A DNA stretch of 64,000 nt from an uncultured Bacteroidota bacterium. Its GTDB lineage: Bacteria; Bacteroidota; Bacteroidia; UKL13-3. The position numbers and the translations under genes were made by a program. Under the pieces are notes generated by a model that was not told the origin of the DNA, did no database searches, and worked only from the letters and a program-made list of their open reading frames with translations. Positions 46,267 through 55,778 of the stretch are shown here, in pieces. The stretch lies in NCBI GenBank assembly GCA_903897855.1, contig CAIUDH010000004.1, forward strand, positions 1 to 64,000, read 5' to 3'. How positions within the stretch are numbered: the first letter of the stretch is position 1; every line of letters starts with the position of its first letter.

Positions 46267-47757
46267 ATGCAAAAAAATCTCCCAACCACCCTTGGAGCCT
46301 TAAAAAAAACAGGCTATAAAGTACGCAGTATTAAAGATGAAATGCGTGCTAATTTAACACATGCTTTAGAGGCAAACATTAATTTGTTTGACGGCATTCA
46401 AGGCTATGAAAGTAGCGTAATTCCTCAGCTTCAAACCGCCATCTTATCGAAACACAATATTATTTTATTGGGATTACGTGGACAAGCGAAGACGAAAATT
46501 GCTCGACTAATGATTCGGCTTCTCGATGAATATATTCCCATCGTGGAAGGTTCTGAAATTAATGATGACCCCTTCAATCCATTGAGTCGGTTTGCTAAGA
46601 ATTTAATCGAAGAGAAAGGCGATAATACCCCTATATCGTGGATGCACCGCGATATGCGCTATACCGAAAAACTGGCCACACCCGATGTGTCGGTGGCCGA
46701 TTTAATAGGTGATGCCGACCCCATTAAAGCGGCTACCTTAAAATTGCCTTATAGCGACGAGCGTGTCATCCATTATGGCCTTATTCCAAGAAGCAATAGA
46801 GGCTTATTTGTGATTAACGAGCTCCCCGATTTACAGGCAAGAATTCAGGTTTCATTATTCAATATTTTACAAGAGGGCGATATTCAAATTCGGGGTTTCA
46901 AACTACGCCTACCCCTCGATATTCAATTTGTATTTACGGCCAACCCCGAAGATTATACCAATAGAGGTAGTATTGTCACCCCCTTAAAGGACAGGATCGA
47001 CTCACAGATTTTAACTCATTATCCCAAGACCTTGGAAATTGCTCAAAGTATCACCACGCAAGAAGCTCATATCAGTGCTGAGGTATTGGAGGCCGTGTAC
47101 TGTGCTCCGTTGCTGAAGCGGATTATTGAACGCGTCGCTTTTGAAGCACGGGAGAGTGAATTCGTTGACAAGAAAAGTGGCGTGAGCGCCCGACTCACCA
47201 TCAGCGCTTATGAAAACCTTTATAGCTCGGCTTACCGACGTATGCTCCTCCAACATAGCAAGTCGGAGTTTGTTAGAGTTACCGATTTGATGAGCATCAT
47301 TCCAAATATTACAGGGAAAGTGGAACTGGTTTATGAAGGTGAGATGGAAGGCGTTTCTAATGTTGCACAAAACCTGTTGGGTAAAGCTATAAGATCCGAA
47401 TTTCTAGAGCATTTCCCCGATCCGAACCAATTGGCAAAAACCAAACAACGCGCCAAAGGACCCTTTGAGAAAATCGTGAATTGGTTCAATGAGAATACCC
47501 TCTTTTTAAATTCTGATTTAAGTTTAGAAGAGTATACCTCTCGAATCTCTCAAGTAGACAACCTTCAGGAAGTGGTATATGCCAACAACAAAGGATTGAG
47601 TGAAATTGATACCCTTATTATGATGGAGTTTGTACTTCACGGACTGGCCGAATATAATAAACTAAGCAAGTTTGTGAGTGATACAGAAATAAAATTTTCT
47701 GACTTGATGAACAGTATGTTAAACAGGCAGCAACCCAATGAGGAGGAGGAAATATAA
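46267..47757 (+). CDS. MoxR / magnesium-chelatase-type AAA+ ATPase
   Basis: A 496-aa AAA+ protein of the MoxR/ChlI clade. Walker A is altered to GLRGQAKTKIAR near residue 70, and Walker B reads GLFVINELPDL, with FTANPEDYTNRG as sensor 1 region and KDRIDSQILTHYP after it. Relatives act as chaperones that insert cofactors or activate partners carrying a VWA domain, usually encoded next door. Here the next gene is RlpA-like, so the partner is missing locally. An 8-bp inverted repeat (47756-47763 with 47773-47780) lies at the stop codon but lacks a T-run. Confidence 0.85.
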   Translation: MQKNLPTTLGALKKTGYKVRSIKDEMRANLTHALEANINLFDGIQGYESSVIPQLQTAILSKHNIILLGLRGQAKTKIARLMIRLLDEYIPIVEGSEINDDPFNPLSRFAKNLIEEKGDNTPISWMHRDMRYTEKLATPDVSVADLIGDADPIKAATLKLPYSDERVIHYGLIPRSNRGLFVINELPDLQARIQVSLFNILQEGDIQIRGFKLRLPLDIQFVFTANPEDYTNRGSIVTPLKDRIDSQILTHYPKTLEIAQSITTQEAHISAEVLEAVYCAPLLKRIIERVAFEARESEFVDKKSGVSARLTISAYENLYSSAYRRMLLQHSKSEFVRVTDLMSIIPNITGKVELVYEGEMEGVSNVAQNLLGKAIRSEFLEHFPDPNQLAKTKQRAKGPFEKIVNWFNENTLFLNSDLSLEEYTSRISQVDNLQEVVYANNKGLSEIDTLIMMEFVLHGLAEYNKLSKFVSDTEIKFSDLMNSMLNRQQPNEEEEI

Positions 47758-47817
47758 GTTTCGTTCATAACTCGAAACTTCATTCTCGAAAAAATTCATT
47801 TTATTTGAATTAACAAG

Positions 47818-48267
47818 ATGAGGTTACCGCTGATAATATTCTTGCTGTTTTTCGGCAGCCATGCTTTCGCACAAGTCGACAGTTTGCAAAATGCAGATAG
47901 TATTAGTTTTATTTTAAAACCAAAGCCTATCTATCAACATCATGATACGACAAGCCATTGCAGCATTCTATATTGTAAAAAAGGGATTGCATCCTATTAT
48001 GGCCGATCCTTTCACGGCAGGATGACGAGTAGCGGCGAACGTTTCAATATGAATAAACTCACCGCTGCTCACAAAACACTGCCCTTCGGAACCTTATTAG
48101 TGGTTACAAACTTGAAAAACAAAAAAGCGATTATCGTACGCGTGAACGATCGAATGCCACTATCCAATAAACGAGAGATCGACCTATCCTTGGCTGCGGC
48201 TCAACAATTAGACTTTTTGGCAACGGGGCTTGCCACTGTTCAACTTGAAATTTACAAATCCAAATAA
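47818..48267 (+). CDS. RlpA-like double-psi beta-barrel protein
   Basis: The 149-aa protein has a signal peptide (MRLPLIIFLLFFGSHAFA) and an RlpA-type domain: KGIASYYGRSFHGRMTSSGE, ending in VRVNDRMPLSNKREIDLSLAAA. The conserved Asp of the VND and IDLS motifs is present. RlpA proteins are lytic transglycosylases that act on denuded peptidoglycan at the septum. The SPOR domain found in longer RlpA is absent, so septal targeting is not supported by sequence. Confidence 0.9.
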   Translation: MRLPLIIFLLFFGSHAFAQVDSLQNADSISFILKPKPIYQHHDTTSHCSILYCKKGIASYYGRSFHGRMTSSGERFNMNKLTAAHKTLPFGTLLVVTNLKNKKAIIVRVNDRMPLSNKREIDLSLAAAQQLDFLATGLATVQLEIYKSK

Positions 48268-48299
48268 CGATATCATACAACCAACAAAAAATCATCTAT

Positions 48300-49073
48300 A
48301 TGACCTATCAATTTATTCTTACAGAGGTTTCGGAAAAAATTTTAACCATCACCATTGATCGCCCCGACAAACTTAATGCCTTGAACCGCGATTTATTACA
48401 AGAAATTAAACAAGCCGTATTGAATGCACAAACCGACAACGCGGTAGCGGGCATCATCTTAACTGGGTCGGGCAACAAAGCATTCGCTGCCGGAGCCGAT
48501 ATTGCCGAATTCGCAAGTTACACTGTAGAAGAAGGCACCGCATTATCGGGAGCGGGGCATTTGGTAATGAATGAAATTGAGAATTCAATAAAACCTGTGA
48601 TTGCTGCAGTAAACGGTTTTGCGTTAGGTGGAGGATGTGAACTGGCGATGGCTTGTCATATTCGCATCGCCAGTACCAATGCCAAATTCGGACAGCCCGA
48701 GGTAAAACTAGGATTGATCCCAGGCTATGGTGGAACCCAAAGACTCACTCGTTATATAGGTAAAGCACAAGCCCTGGAATTTTTACTCACGGCCGAGAAT
48801 ATTTCGGCAGAGAAGGCATATGCATTAGGCTTAGTGAATAATGTGGTGCCACAAGAGGATCTTATTGCTCAATGTAGAGGACTCTTAGAAAAGGTAATCA
48901 CAAAGTCGCCATTAACCGTGGCACAGATATTAAAACTATCGAATGATTTTGATCATGGGAATGGGTTCGAACAGGAGATTAAAGAATTTGGAATTTGCTT
49001 CGGCACCAACGACTTCAAAGAAGGCACCGATGCCTTTTTAAATAAGAGAGCTGCTACTTTCACGGGGAGTTAA
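48300..49073 (+). CDS. Enoyl-CoA hydratase / isomerase family protein
   Basis: A 257-aa crotonase-fold enzyme that hydrates trans-2-enoyl-CoA, most likely in fatty-acid or amino-acid degradation. Oxyanion-hole segments are KAFAAGADIAEF and GFALGGGCELAMACH. Both catalytic glutamates of true hydratases are present, one in GGGCELA and one in GQPEVKLGLIPGYGGTQRL. It follows the RlpA-like gene by 32 bp on the same strand, with no functional link evident. Confidence 0.93.
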   Translation: MTYQFILTEVSEKILTITIDRPDKLNALNRDLLQEIKQAVLNAQTDNAVAGIILTGSGNKAFAAGADIAEFASYTVEEGTALSGAGHLVMNEIENSIKPVIAAVNGFALGGGCELAMACHIRIASTNAKFGQPEVKLGLIPGYGGTQRLTRYIGKAQALEFLLTAENISAEKAYALGLVNNVVPQEDLIAQCRGLLEKVITKSPLTVAQILKLSNDFDHGNGFEQEIKEFGICFGTNDFKEGTDAFLNKRAATFTGS

Positions 49074-49132
49074 AGAAATACAGATTCTTTGGCGATAGCA
49101 CAAAACTCAAAAAGTTTTAATTTACTCGTGAG

Positions 49133-49837
49133 TTAATCGCGAAACTCATACCCCACCCCTCGGTGTGAAATAAAGTGAACTGGGTTATGTGAGTCTTCTT
49201 CGAAGAACCTGCGAAAAGCAAGTATAAAATTATCTATGGTACGTGTAATAGGAGCAATTTTATAGCCCCAAACAGTGTGAAGTATCGTTTCACGGCTAAT
49301 CACAATGCCCTTGTTTTCAATTAATAACTTCAGAAGCATCATCTCTCTTTTGGTGAGTTTCGTTTTCTCATGCACCCCTTCAGCATCGTAGGTTTCAAAA
49401 TTGATATAATTTTTCTTCCCGAATTTATAGATGCTGTTGATCTTTTTAGAGGCTACGGCTCGATCGTCTTTAATAATCAGATTCTGGATCCTAAGCAATA
49501 ACTCTTCTAAATTAAAAGGCTTCGTCACGTAATCATCACCCCCTTTTCTCAAACCCAACACCTTATCTTCACTTGAGTTTTTTGCCGACAAAAACAAGAC
49601 TGGCAAAGTGGCATTATGAATTCTGATATTTTCACATAATCGAATACCATCCATATCGGGGAGCATGATATCTAATAAAGCGAGATTATAATCGTTGTTT
49701 TCTTTAAACAAATTCAATGCAGAGGCAGCATCACCTACGGCATCCACAATATATCCATCCATTTCCAAGTTCAACTTCAAGGCTTCCTGGAGGTGAGTTT
49801 CATCTTCTACTAAAAGTATTTTTTTGTGATTCGCCAT
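49133..49837 (-). CDS. OmpR-family response regulator (RprY-like)
   Basis: The 234-aa regulator has a receiver domain with phospho-acceptor Asp56 (LALLDIMLPDMDG), Lys106 (YVTKPFNLEELL) and acidic pocket EDE near residue 11. A winged-helix DNA-binding domain follows from ~140 (LTKREMMLLKLLIENKG, then HFISHRGVGYEF). It is the second gene of a pair with the kinase, 56 bp downstream. RprY is the well-known Bacteroidota regulator with this layout. Confidence 0.93.
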   Translation of the reverse strand: MANHKKILLVEDETHLQEALKLNLEMDGYIVDAVGDAASALNLFKENNDYNLALLDIMLPDMDGIRLCENIRIHNATLPVLFLSAKNSSEDKVLGLRKGGDDYVTKPFNLEELLLRIQNLIIKDDRAVASKKINSIYKFGKKNYINFETYDAEGVHEKTKLTKREMMLLKLLIENKGIVISRETILHTVWGYKIAPITRTIDNFILAFRRFFEEDSHNPVHFISHRGVGYEFRD

Positions 49838-49893
49838 AAGTAAATGAATAAATAAAACAAGATCTCTTGATCAAAAATGCCCAATAAGCAGGC

Positions 49894-51033
49894 TTAAAAA
49901 AATTCTATTTCGAAAATACTACCTTTAGGTTTATTATTAACTATCCTCACTCTTGCATGATGCTTTTTTGACACTTCTTTGACAATATAAAGCCCTAAAC
50001 CTGTACCTTTCGTTTTTCTGGTGTTTTCATTGCCTACCCTGAAAAACTTTTTAAAGACTAAACTTTTCTCTTTATCGCTGATACCTATTCCTTGGTCGGC
50101 AACTTGCAGAATGGTTGTCTCCGCCTTTTTTAAGCTAATGTTTATCATACTGTTCGGTTCCGAATACTTGCATGCATTCTCAATTAAATTACTCACTACA
50201 AGAAGCAAGGTAAATTTATCGCCCAGGAGGAAGACACCCGGTTCAATATCATCAACAATATGATAGAGGCCTTCCTTGACATGCCTAAATTTGGCCACTT
50301 CATCTTCTACCAACTCACTTAGGTTGAAGCGATCAAAAACATACCGATATCCACTACTTTCAATTTTTGTTGCAACCAGTACGTTCTCGGAAAGCTCGTT
50401 TAATCGTTCAATATCTTTTAATGAGTTCCCAATCATCATCTCCACTTGCTCTTTTGAGAGGACTCGTTTTTGGATTGTTTGAAGATAAAGTTTAATAGAG
50501 GCGATAGGCGTTTTAAACTCATGGGTTATTGATAAGAGGAAGTTTCTTTGTTGCCGTTCCGTGGCTATCACCTTTTGATTGCTTTTAATGACGAACCAGA
50601 TGCCCATCAATAGCACAATCAAAAACACAGTACCCTCAGCAATCCACATTCGTTCCACTCTTTTAAACCGACTCTTGAGTTCAGAGAAATTATCTGCTAA
50701 ATTTACAAAATGCAGTACAGAGTCGAGGTCGGTGGTGTTCGATAAATAAATAGGTTCTTGAGGATAATTTTTAAAGAAATAACTCTTTACCATACGTTCG
50801 TCGATATTCAGTTCGGTACCCCAGCGCATAAAGGGCTTGCCTTGGTCACCTTTAAAAACATTCTTAAATGCTTGATGGTAAAAATCTTTTCGAATCTCCT
50901 CGTATTTCTTATCCAAGAGCGCTTTATCCGAAATATAGTTCGACTGACTCAATTCGAACAGGGAATAAAACCACCAGCTGAAGGCGATCACTATAAATAA
51001 AGCCAAAAAGTAAATTAAATTATTAGATTTCAT
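49894..51033 (-). CDS. Sensor histidine kinase (RprX-like)
   Basis: The 379-aa kinase has TM1 at ~6-28, a ~100-residue extracytoplasmic part without a recognised domain, TM2 at ~131-149, HisKA with His171 (HEFKTPIASIKLYL) and HATPase_c (NLIENACKYS, DQGIGIS, GTGLGLYIVKEVSKKH). It most resembles RprX of Bacteroidota. The signal is not known. It is the first gene of the pair and faces the 667-bp gap before the large surface gene. Confidence 0.92.
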   Translation of the reverse strand: MKSNNLIYFLALFIVIAFSWWFYSLFELSQSNYISDKALLDKKYEEIRKDFYHQAFKNVFKGDQGKPFMRWGTELNIDERMVKSYFFKNYPQEPIYLSNTTDLDSVLHFVNLADNFSELKSRFKRVERMWIAEGTVFLIVLLMGIWFVIKSNQKVIATERQQRNFLLSITHEFKTPIASIKLYLQTIQKRVLSKEQVEMMIGNSLKDIERLNELSENVLVATKIESSGYRYVFDRFNLSELVEDEVAKFRHVKEGLYHIVDDIEPGVFLLGDKFTLLLVVSNLIENACKYSEPNSMINISLKKAETTILQVADQGIGISDKEKSLVFKKFFRVGNENTRKTKGTGLGLYIVKEVSKKHHARVRIVNNKPKGSIFEIEFF

Positions 51034-51700
51034 GCTTTACAAAGGTAACATTGTGTACCTCCAATTAAAAAAAGAATGAATTCCGAGGTCGATTTAGTCG
51101 ATTTTAGGTCTTTTTTGAATAATAAACAGACTTTATTTTTAGGACACCTTAATTAAAATTTATTGATTTATTGAAAAGCAAGATAGGTTGTCTTAAATAT
51201 TGTACTTTGAAAAATACACAATTTCTAATTCTAAATTTTAAAGGCTAAAAATTAAGCCTTACTCAAATACCATGCCAAAATTTAGCCTTGATTTTAGTGG
51301 GTTTGGTGGTATAGTTTGGATGGTTTAAACTTGCACTGTTAAATATTTAAAACCCCTAAGAGCGGTAACTATTTAAACTATAAAACAAGACGAATTTGAT
51401 ACCAAATAAGTCGAAACCAAGTGCGAGGCCAACAAAACCTTAACACAACTAAGAAAACAAGACTTTCAACCCGCTCTTAGGTCGTTTTAAATATCAAAGT
51501 AAGGAACTAAAGCTACTTACTTAAAGCACGAAAGGCCTCCCTTGCCTTACTACTGCTCTTAACGCAAGGGGAAAAAGAGAAAAAACTATTTACTATTTCA
51601 AAACTACTTGGCTATGAAATCACCTTTACTCGTTTTTGCAGCAAACTGCAATAACGGTACAAAATCGAAAACACAAAAGAATGTAACAAGCAACATTTCT
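51034..51700. other. 667-bp gap with structured leader upstream of large surface gene
   Basis: The gap holds several inverted repeats. AAGGCTAAA (51241-51249) can pair with TTTAGCCTT (51281-51289), and its first six bases with AGCCTT (51255-51260). CCTAAGAGCGG (51355-51365) is exactly complementary to CCGCTCTTAGG (51471-51481) across 105 nt. CCCTTGC (51539-51545) pairs with GCAAGGG (51574-51580). With the promoter candidate at 51288-51318, the mRNA leader would be about 375 nt. No conserved riboswitch family is recognisable, and no tRNA or open frame is seen. Confidence 0.5.
51288..51318 (+). promoter_or_regulatory. Candidate promoter for the large surface gene
   Basis: TTG at 51288-51290 and TATAGTTTG at 51310-51318 resemble the -33 and -7 elements with 19 bp between them, although the -7 box has one base too many. 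It would start transcription near 51325. Confidence 0.35.
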
Positions 51701-54700
51701 ATGAAATTAAAGCTGTCTATCATTCTTATCCTCAGTCTTATTTCATCGCTGACCTATGCACAGCAAAACTCCTGCACTTTAGTACCTAATGGCACCTTTG
51801 CTAGTAACAACTATAGCAAGACGGATCCGATCGTAAATGGAACCGTAAGTGGATGGGCCGCGAGTCATGGTTCTCCTGCCTTCAACAGCACCTCACCGCT
51901 TAGCGATTCTGCATCGCCAGAGATATTAGCCGGTACCAACGCTTTTATTTCAGACATCGGAAGTGGAATTCGCACCAAGAATAAAATTACTTTTATACAA
52001 GGTAAAAGATACTATATCGTATTTAATTATAGAAACAATAATGGAGTGACCGCCAAAGAACTTAACGTGGCTCTCGTAGCCGACGCCGTTTGGGGCACTA
52101 CGGGTAACACCTTACCACTTTCTGGATTAACCAATATCACACAGTTAGGCAGCAGTATTGCAGTAGCCGGAAGCGTGAGTACCTGGACCAAAAGAACCAT
52201 CTGCTTCACCGCACCTTATACCAGTGCCGATTTGTGGTTTTATGCTAAAGTGGCCTCTACTGCCACCTTATCAAGCCGTATTGGAATCGACAATGTTGAA
52301 ATATTCCAAGACTTTGATTTTGCAGGCACCCCTAAAGTACGTTTTACCTGCGACCAGAGTGCCACTATTGGCAGTGTTCCTTGTTCTCAATTAAATACGC
52401 CTCCTAGTTATACTTGGTACATTTCAGGTACAAGCACGATCGTAGCCACCACTTCATCGCTTGAGGTGCTTCCTAATGTAACCACTACCTACCTCGTGGT
52501 ACGTAATAACGGAGAGTGTATTTCTAGCGATACTATTAGAGTGGTTGTTTCTCATATCCCACGCTTTACTTTAGGCAACGACACCACCATCTGTCAGTGT
52601 GAAAATTTTGTGCTTGATCCGGGAATACGCAATGCTTGTTTTAGCTATACCTGGAAAGATGGTTATGTAGGAGCTTCTAGAAAAATAAATGAGAACAGCA
52701 AGACCGCTTTAAATTCATTAAGCCAAACCTATACTTTAACCATTACCGACAACTGCTCGGGATGCAGCTATACACAAAGCATCGTGGTAAGCTTTAAACC
52801 AGTTCCGAATTGCAAACCAAGAACTAAAATATTTTGCGAAGGTGAATTTCCTCAAACCATCACCACCAAAGGTATTGGCACAAGTTACACTTGGAGCTGG
52901 AATGCTGCTGTAGCACCGACCTTGCCCTTAAATGGAAAAAGCCTCATCATTAATAGCATTGGTCAATATGTATGTATGGTTACCGACGCAAACGCGAATT
53001 GCACCTATGGTTACGACACCATCAATGTACATCCTTGGGATAGTATGTTACTTAAAATTGTGTCTAACCGGAACATCAATCCTTGCAGCCGCGAAGGTAT
53101 TTATCTGATGAATGCTTATGACGCTGATTTAGAAAACACCATCAAATGGTATAAAGATGGCGTATACTTAATAACAAGTCCTTACTTACGTACCGCTGAA
53201 AACGGCCTATATACTGTGGAAATGCTTTCACCTTTAGGATCTTGTTTAAAACGCGACACTTTCAAATTAACCTATATCGACCCTCCCATCATTAATCTTG
53301 CACCCGTATATGGCAGCTTTTGTCGTAACACCTGCGATACTATTTTAAGCTTTACTTACTGTGATACTTGTGGAAAGGATATGGGAACCGTAACAAGTAT
53401 CAAATGGAGTGGAAAAGGCGTGAGTACCCGTAAAGTAGGTGATATAGATCAATACTTTTTCTGTGCTCAGACTGCAAATTGTGGCAATAATATTTTAACC
53501 GCCACCGTGGTCTATACAAAATATGGCATTATTTGTACCACTTCGGTGAACACCAATGCCTACAAAGTATGTCCTTTACAACTCGATAACATTAACCCAC
53601 TTTGCGCTAGCGATGGCGATGTATCTATCCTTAACCAAGGCAACTTAATTACCAATGCGCAGATTTATGGCACCGCCGTATATCAAGAAGCGGGAACTAA
53701 TTATTTCAAATTCAGTCCTAGATTAGCTGGCCCAGGAGTACATACCATCCGCTATTATTTTAGCGACAGTGCTGGTTGCAGTGGCTGGGATAGTATCCAA
53801 GTAAAAGTGTATGGAAAACCTACCATCAAACTTTGGGTTGGCGATTGTATTAGCGGAACCCCTACTTGGAATGTATTGGTATATGCCGCTCATGCTGAAG
53901 CCGACACTTACCATTTACAATCGAGCGAATGGACCGGTTCAAGTAACTTTAACGTTGGCCAAAATGCTAATTACTCAAAGTATTCATTTTGGGGAAGTAC
54001 CAAAAGCCCTTCCATTGCAGGACATACCTATTGGTTTAAAGTAACGAACGGGAATGGTTGTGGAGACAGTGTTGGAATCACCATAGGACAAGAAAAACCA
54101 ATTCACCTTACCTATTCTACTACCGATTGCATCGCCAAAGGGATAGCACTCACTGCTTATTATAATAGCACCTTCGTTGATGGCCATACCTACCCAGCTA
54201 CCATTGCTTATATCTGGGATAATAACGATACTACCTTAATTAGCACCCTAAACGGATCGGATAAAGATTATGCTTCTATGTTGAACACGATAAAAGGAAG
54301 TTCAGTATTCGGTGCCTTACAACTAAAACACTCGCCAGCGGCTACCCATAAAGTATTTACCACAGGATGGCACAAAATAAGAGTACTTACCATTGGAGGA
54401 TGTGAGTATATGGATAGTGTTTTAATTCCTTTCGATTGCAGCAACTGCACACCTGAAGTTGAAAATATCATTATTACCTCGAATGTGAAATGGGAAAATG
54501 AAGAACGAATCATCAATGGTAATATCATTATCGAGGCAGGTGGAAATTTAGAATTAAACAATTGCAACCTACACTTTACCGCTTCAAGCAGAATCATCGT
54601 TAAAAACAATTATGGAGCTACCCATTTCTCTGGAACATTATCCATCATCAACAGTACCCTTGATGGATGCAAAAGCTGGAAAGGCATCGAAGTATGGGGT

Positions 54701-55438
54701 AGCCCAGATTTGTATGATTGGAATGGGATGAATATCGAGTTGGGAGATGATCCACGTACCAAACTAATGGGAAGTAACGTTCGCGAAAGCAATGGAGTGA
54801 ATGCCACCCACAGCTGGGCTTGGGTTTATGCCTCTAACAGTACTATTAAAGATGCGGATATCGCCATCCTTATTGGAAAATACGACGACCAAGATGATAA
54901 AAACTACTCCATGGAGAACGTATCTGGGGGAATGGCTTTCGTAAACAATTGCTTGTTCAAAAATAATTATGTAGATGTTGTTTTCACGCCTCGCCCTGGA
55001 GCCGAACTTATCAGTGGAAGACAGTCTTGGAATGCAAGCTATATAGTGAAGACTACCTTCGATTCTATTCGTAAAGTTAGTCCTAACGGTAGTAAAATGT
55101 ACTGGTGTGAAGAGAACGGTAAAAGCAACCCAATCGGCACCACCATCACAAACCAAAATCCAGAAGGCCATATCGTCGATTTGACTGAAACCTTATACCA
55201 AGATTTAGTGTCACCCTTAGTTTTCTATGCTTTCACTGGAAAGAGTTTCAATACAGTTTCTGGAGGAATGAATATGGTAAATACCACACTTAAAAGAGAT
55301 TTACGGATTCCTTATACTTTGCCTCATCAAGCCTATTTAGCGAACCCGATTGCGAAACACTTGGGAGTTTATTCGATCACCCAAATCAGTGCCCGATTTA
55401 AAAACACCATTTCAAACAATACACGCAATGATTGGTAG
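51701..55438 (+). CDS. Large secreted surface protein with Ig-like repeats and beta-helix C-terminus
   Basis: The ATG at 51701 gives a 1245-aa protein with signal peptide MKLKLSIILILSLISSLTYA; an upstream in-frame ATG at 51614 and TTG at 51608 would only prepend 29-31 residues to it. Residues ~23-195 resemble a jelly-roll carbohydrate-binding module. From ~200 to ~935 run Cys-rich Ig-like units, one with the Bacteroidota motif LGNDTTICQC. From ~940 the sequence becomes beta-helix-like (NGNIIIEAGGNLELNN, SIINSTLDGCKSWKGI). It ends abruptly in NNTRNDW with no T9SS sorting domain, yet a strong terminator follows, so the stop is probably the real end. The role is likely adhesion or matrix binding, by inference. 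Confidence 0.85.
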   Translation: MKLKLSIILILSLISSLTYAQQNSCTLVPNGTFASNNYSKTDPIVNGTVSGWAASHGSPAFNSTSPLSDSASPEILAGTNAFISDIGSGIRTKNKITFIQGKRYYIVFNYRNNNGVTAKELNVALVADAVWGTTGNTLPLSGLTNITQLGSSIAVAGSVSTWTKRTICFTAPYTSADLWFYAKVASTATLSSRIGIDNVEIFQDFDFAGTPKVRFTCDQSATIGSVPCSQLNTPPSYTWYISGTSTIVATTSSLEVLPNVTTTYLVVRNNGECISSDTIRVVVSHIPRFTLGNDTTICQCENFVLDPGIRNACFSYTWKDGYVGASRKINENSKTALNSLSQTYTLTITDNCSGCSYTQSIVVSFKPVPNCKPRTKIFCEGEFPQTITTKGIGTSYTWSWNAAVAPTLPLNGKSLIINSIGQYVCMVTDANANCTYGYDTINVHPWDSMLLKIVSNRNINPCSREGIYLMNAYDADLENTIKWYKDGVYLITSPYLRTAENGLYTVEMLSPLGSCLKRDTFKLTYIDPPIINLAPVYGSFCRNTCDTILSFTYCDTCGKDMGTVTSIKWSGKGVSTRKVGDIDQYFFCAQTANCGNNILTATVVYTKYGIICTTSVNTNAYKVCPLQLDNINPLCASDGDVSILNQGNLITNAQIYGTAVYQEAGTNYFKFSPRLAGPGVHTIRYYFSDSAGCSGWDSIQVKVYGKPTIKLWVGDCISGTPTWNVLVYAAHAEADTYHLQSSEWTGSSNFNVGQNANYSKYSFWGSTKSPSIAGHTYWFKVTNGNGCGDSVGITIGQEKPIHLTYSTTDCIAKGIALTAYYNSTFVDGHTYPATIAYIWDNNDTTLISTLNGSDKDYASMLNTIKGSSVFGALQLKHSPAATHKVFTTGWHKIRVLTIGGCEYMDSVLIPFDCSNCTPEVENIIITSNVKWENEERIINGNIIIEAGGNLELNNCNLHFTASSRIIVKNNYGATHFSGTLSIINSTLDGCKSWKGIEVWGSPDLYDWNGMNIELGDDPRTKLMGSNVRESNGVNATHSWAWVYASNSTIKDADIAILIGKYDDQDDKNYSMENVSGGMAFVNNCLFKNNYVDVVFTPRPGAELISGRQSWNASYIVKTTFDSIRKVSPNGSKMYWCEENGKSNPIGTTITNQNPEGHIVDLTETLYQDLVSPLVFYAFTGKSFNTVSGGMNMVNTTLKRDLRIPYTLPHQAYLANPIAKHLGVYSITQISARFKNTISNNTRNDW

Positions 55439-55472
55439 TTAGATCTTGCGTAAAAATTAGTTTTTTCTTGTG

Positions 55473-55497
55473 AAAGCCGGTATGATATACTGGCTTT
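55473..55497 (+). terminator. Terminator of the large surface gene
   Basis: AAAGCCGGTAT pairs with ATACTGGCTTT (one G-T) across a 3-nt loop and is followed by further T. It lies 34 bp after the stop. Confidence 0.85.
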
Positions 55498-55740
55498 TTT
55501 CGTTTGCTTCAAGTTTTACTTTAGTATCAAGATGGCACTCCTCGCCTCCTTAAAACAGGGATTGAGTAGAAAATATCCACTCAGACTGTGAAATCTACAA
55601 AAAACAGCTCCTTTCCACTTTGTAAACTGTAACATGCTATTAATAAGACAGTTGATAGTTTTACATCGTAATACTGTTGTTTTTTATAGACACTAGCTAA
55701 AAATAAATCAAAAAATATTTTTTTATTTATTTTTTTTCTT

Positions 55741-55748
55741 TATATTTG
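55741..55748 (+). promoter_or_regulatory. -7 promoter box of the T9SS-sorted protein
   Basis: TATATTTG is an exact match to TAnnTTTG. Transcription would start near 55755, giving a ~25-nt leader before the ATG at 55779. The remaining 230 bp after the upstream terminator shows A/T-rich sequence only. Confidence 0.5.
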
Positions 55749-55778
55749 AACTTTAATAGACAGAAAACAAACTATTAC

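Noticed and set aside
49101-49118. Short hairpin between the enoyl-CoA hydratase and response regulator genes
   Set aside because: The stem is only six A/T-rich base pairs with no proper T-run; too weak to call a terminator.
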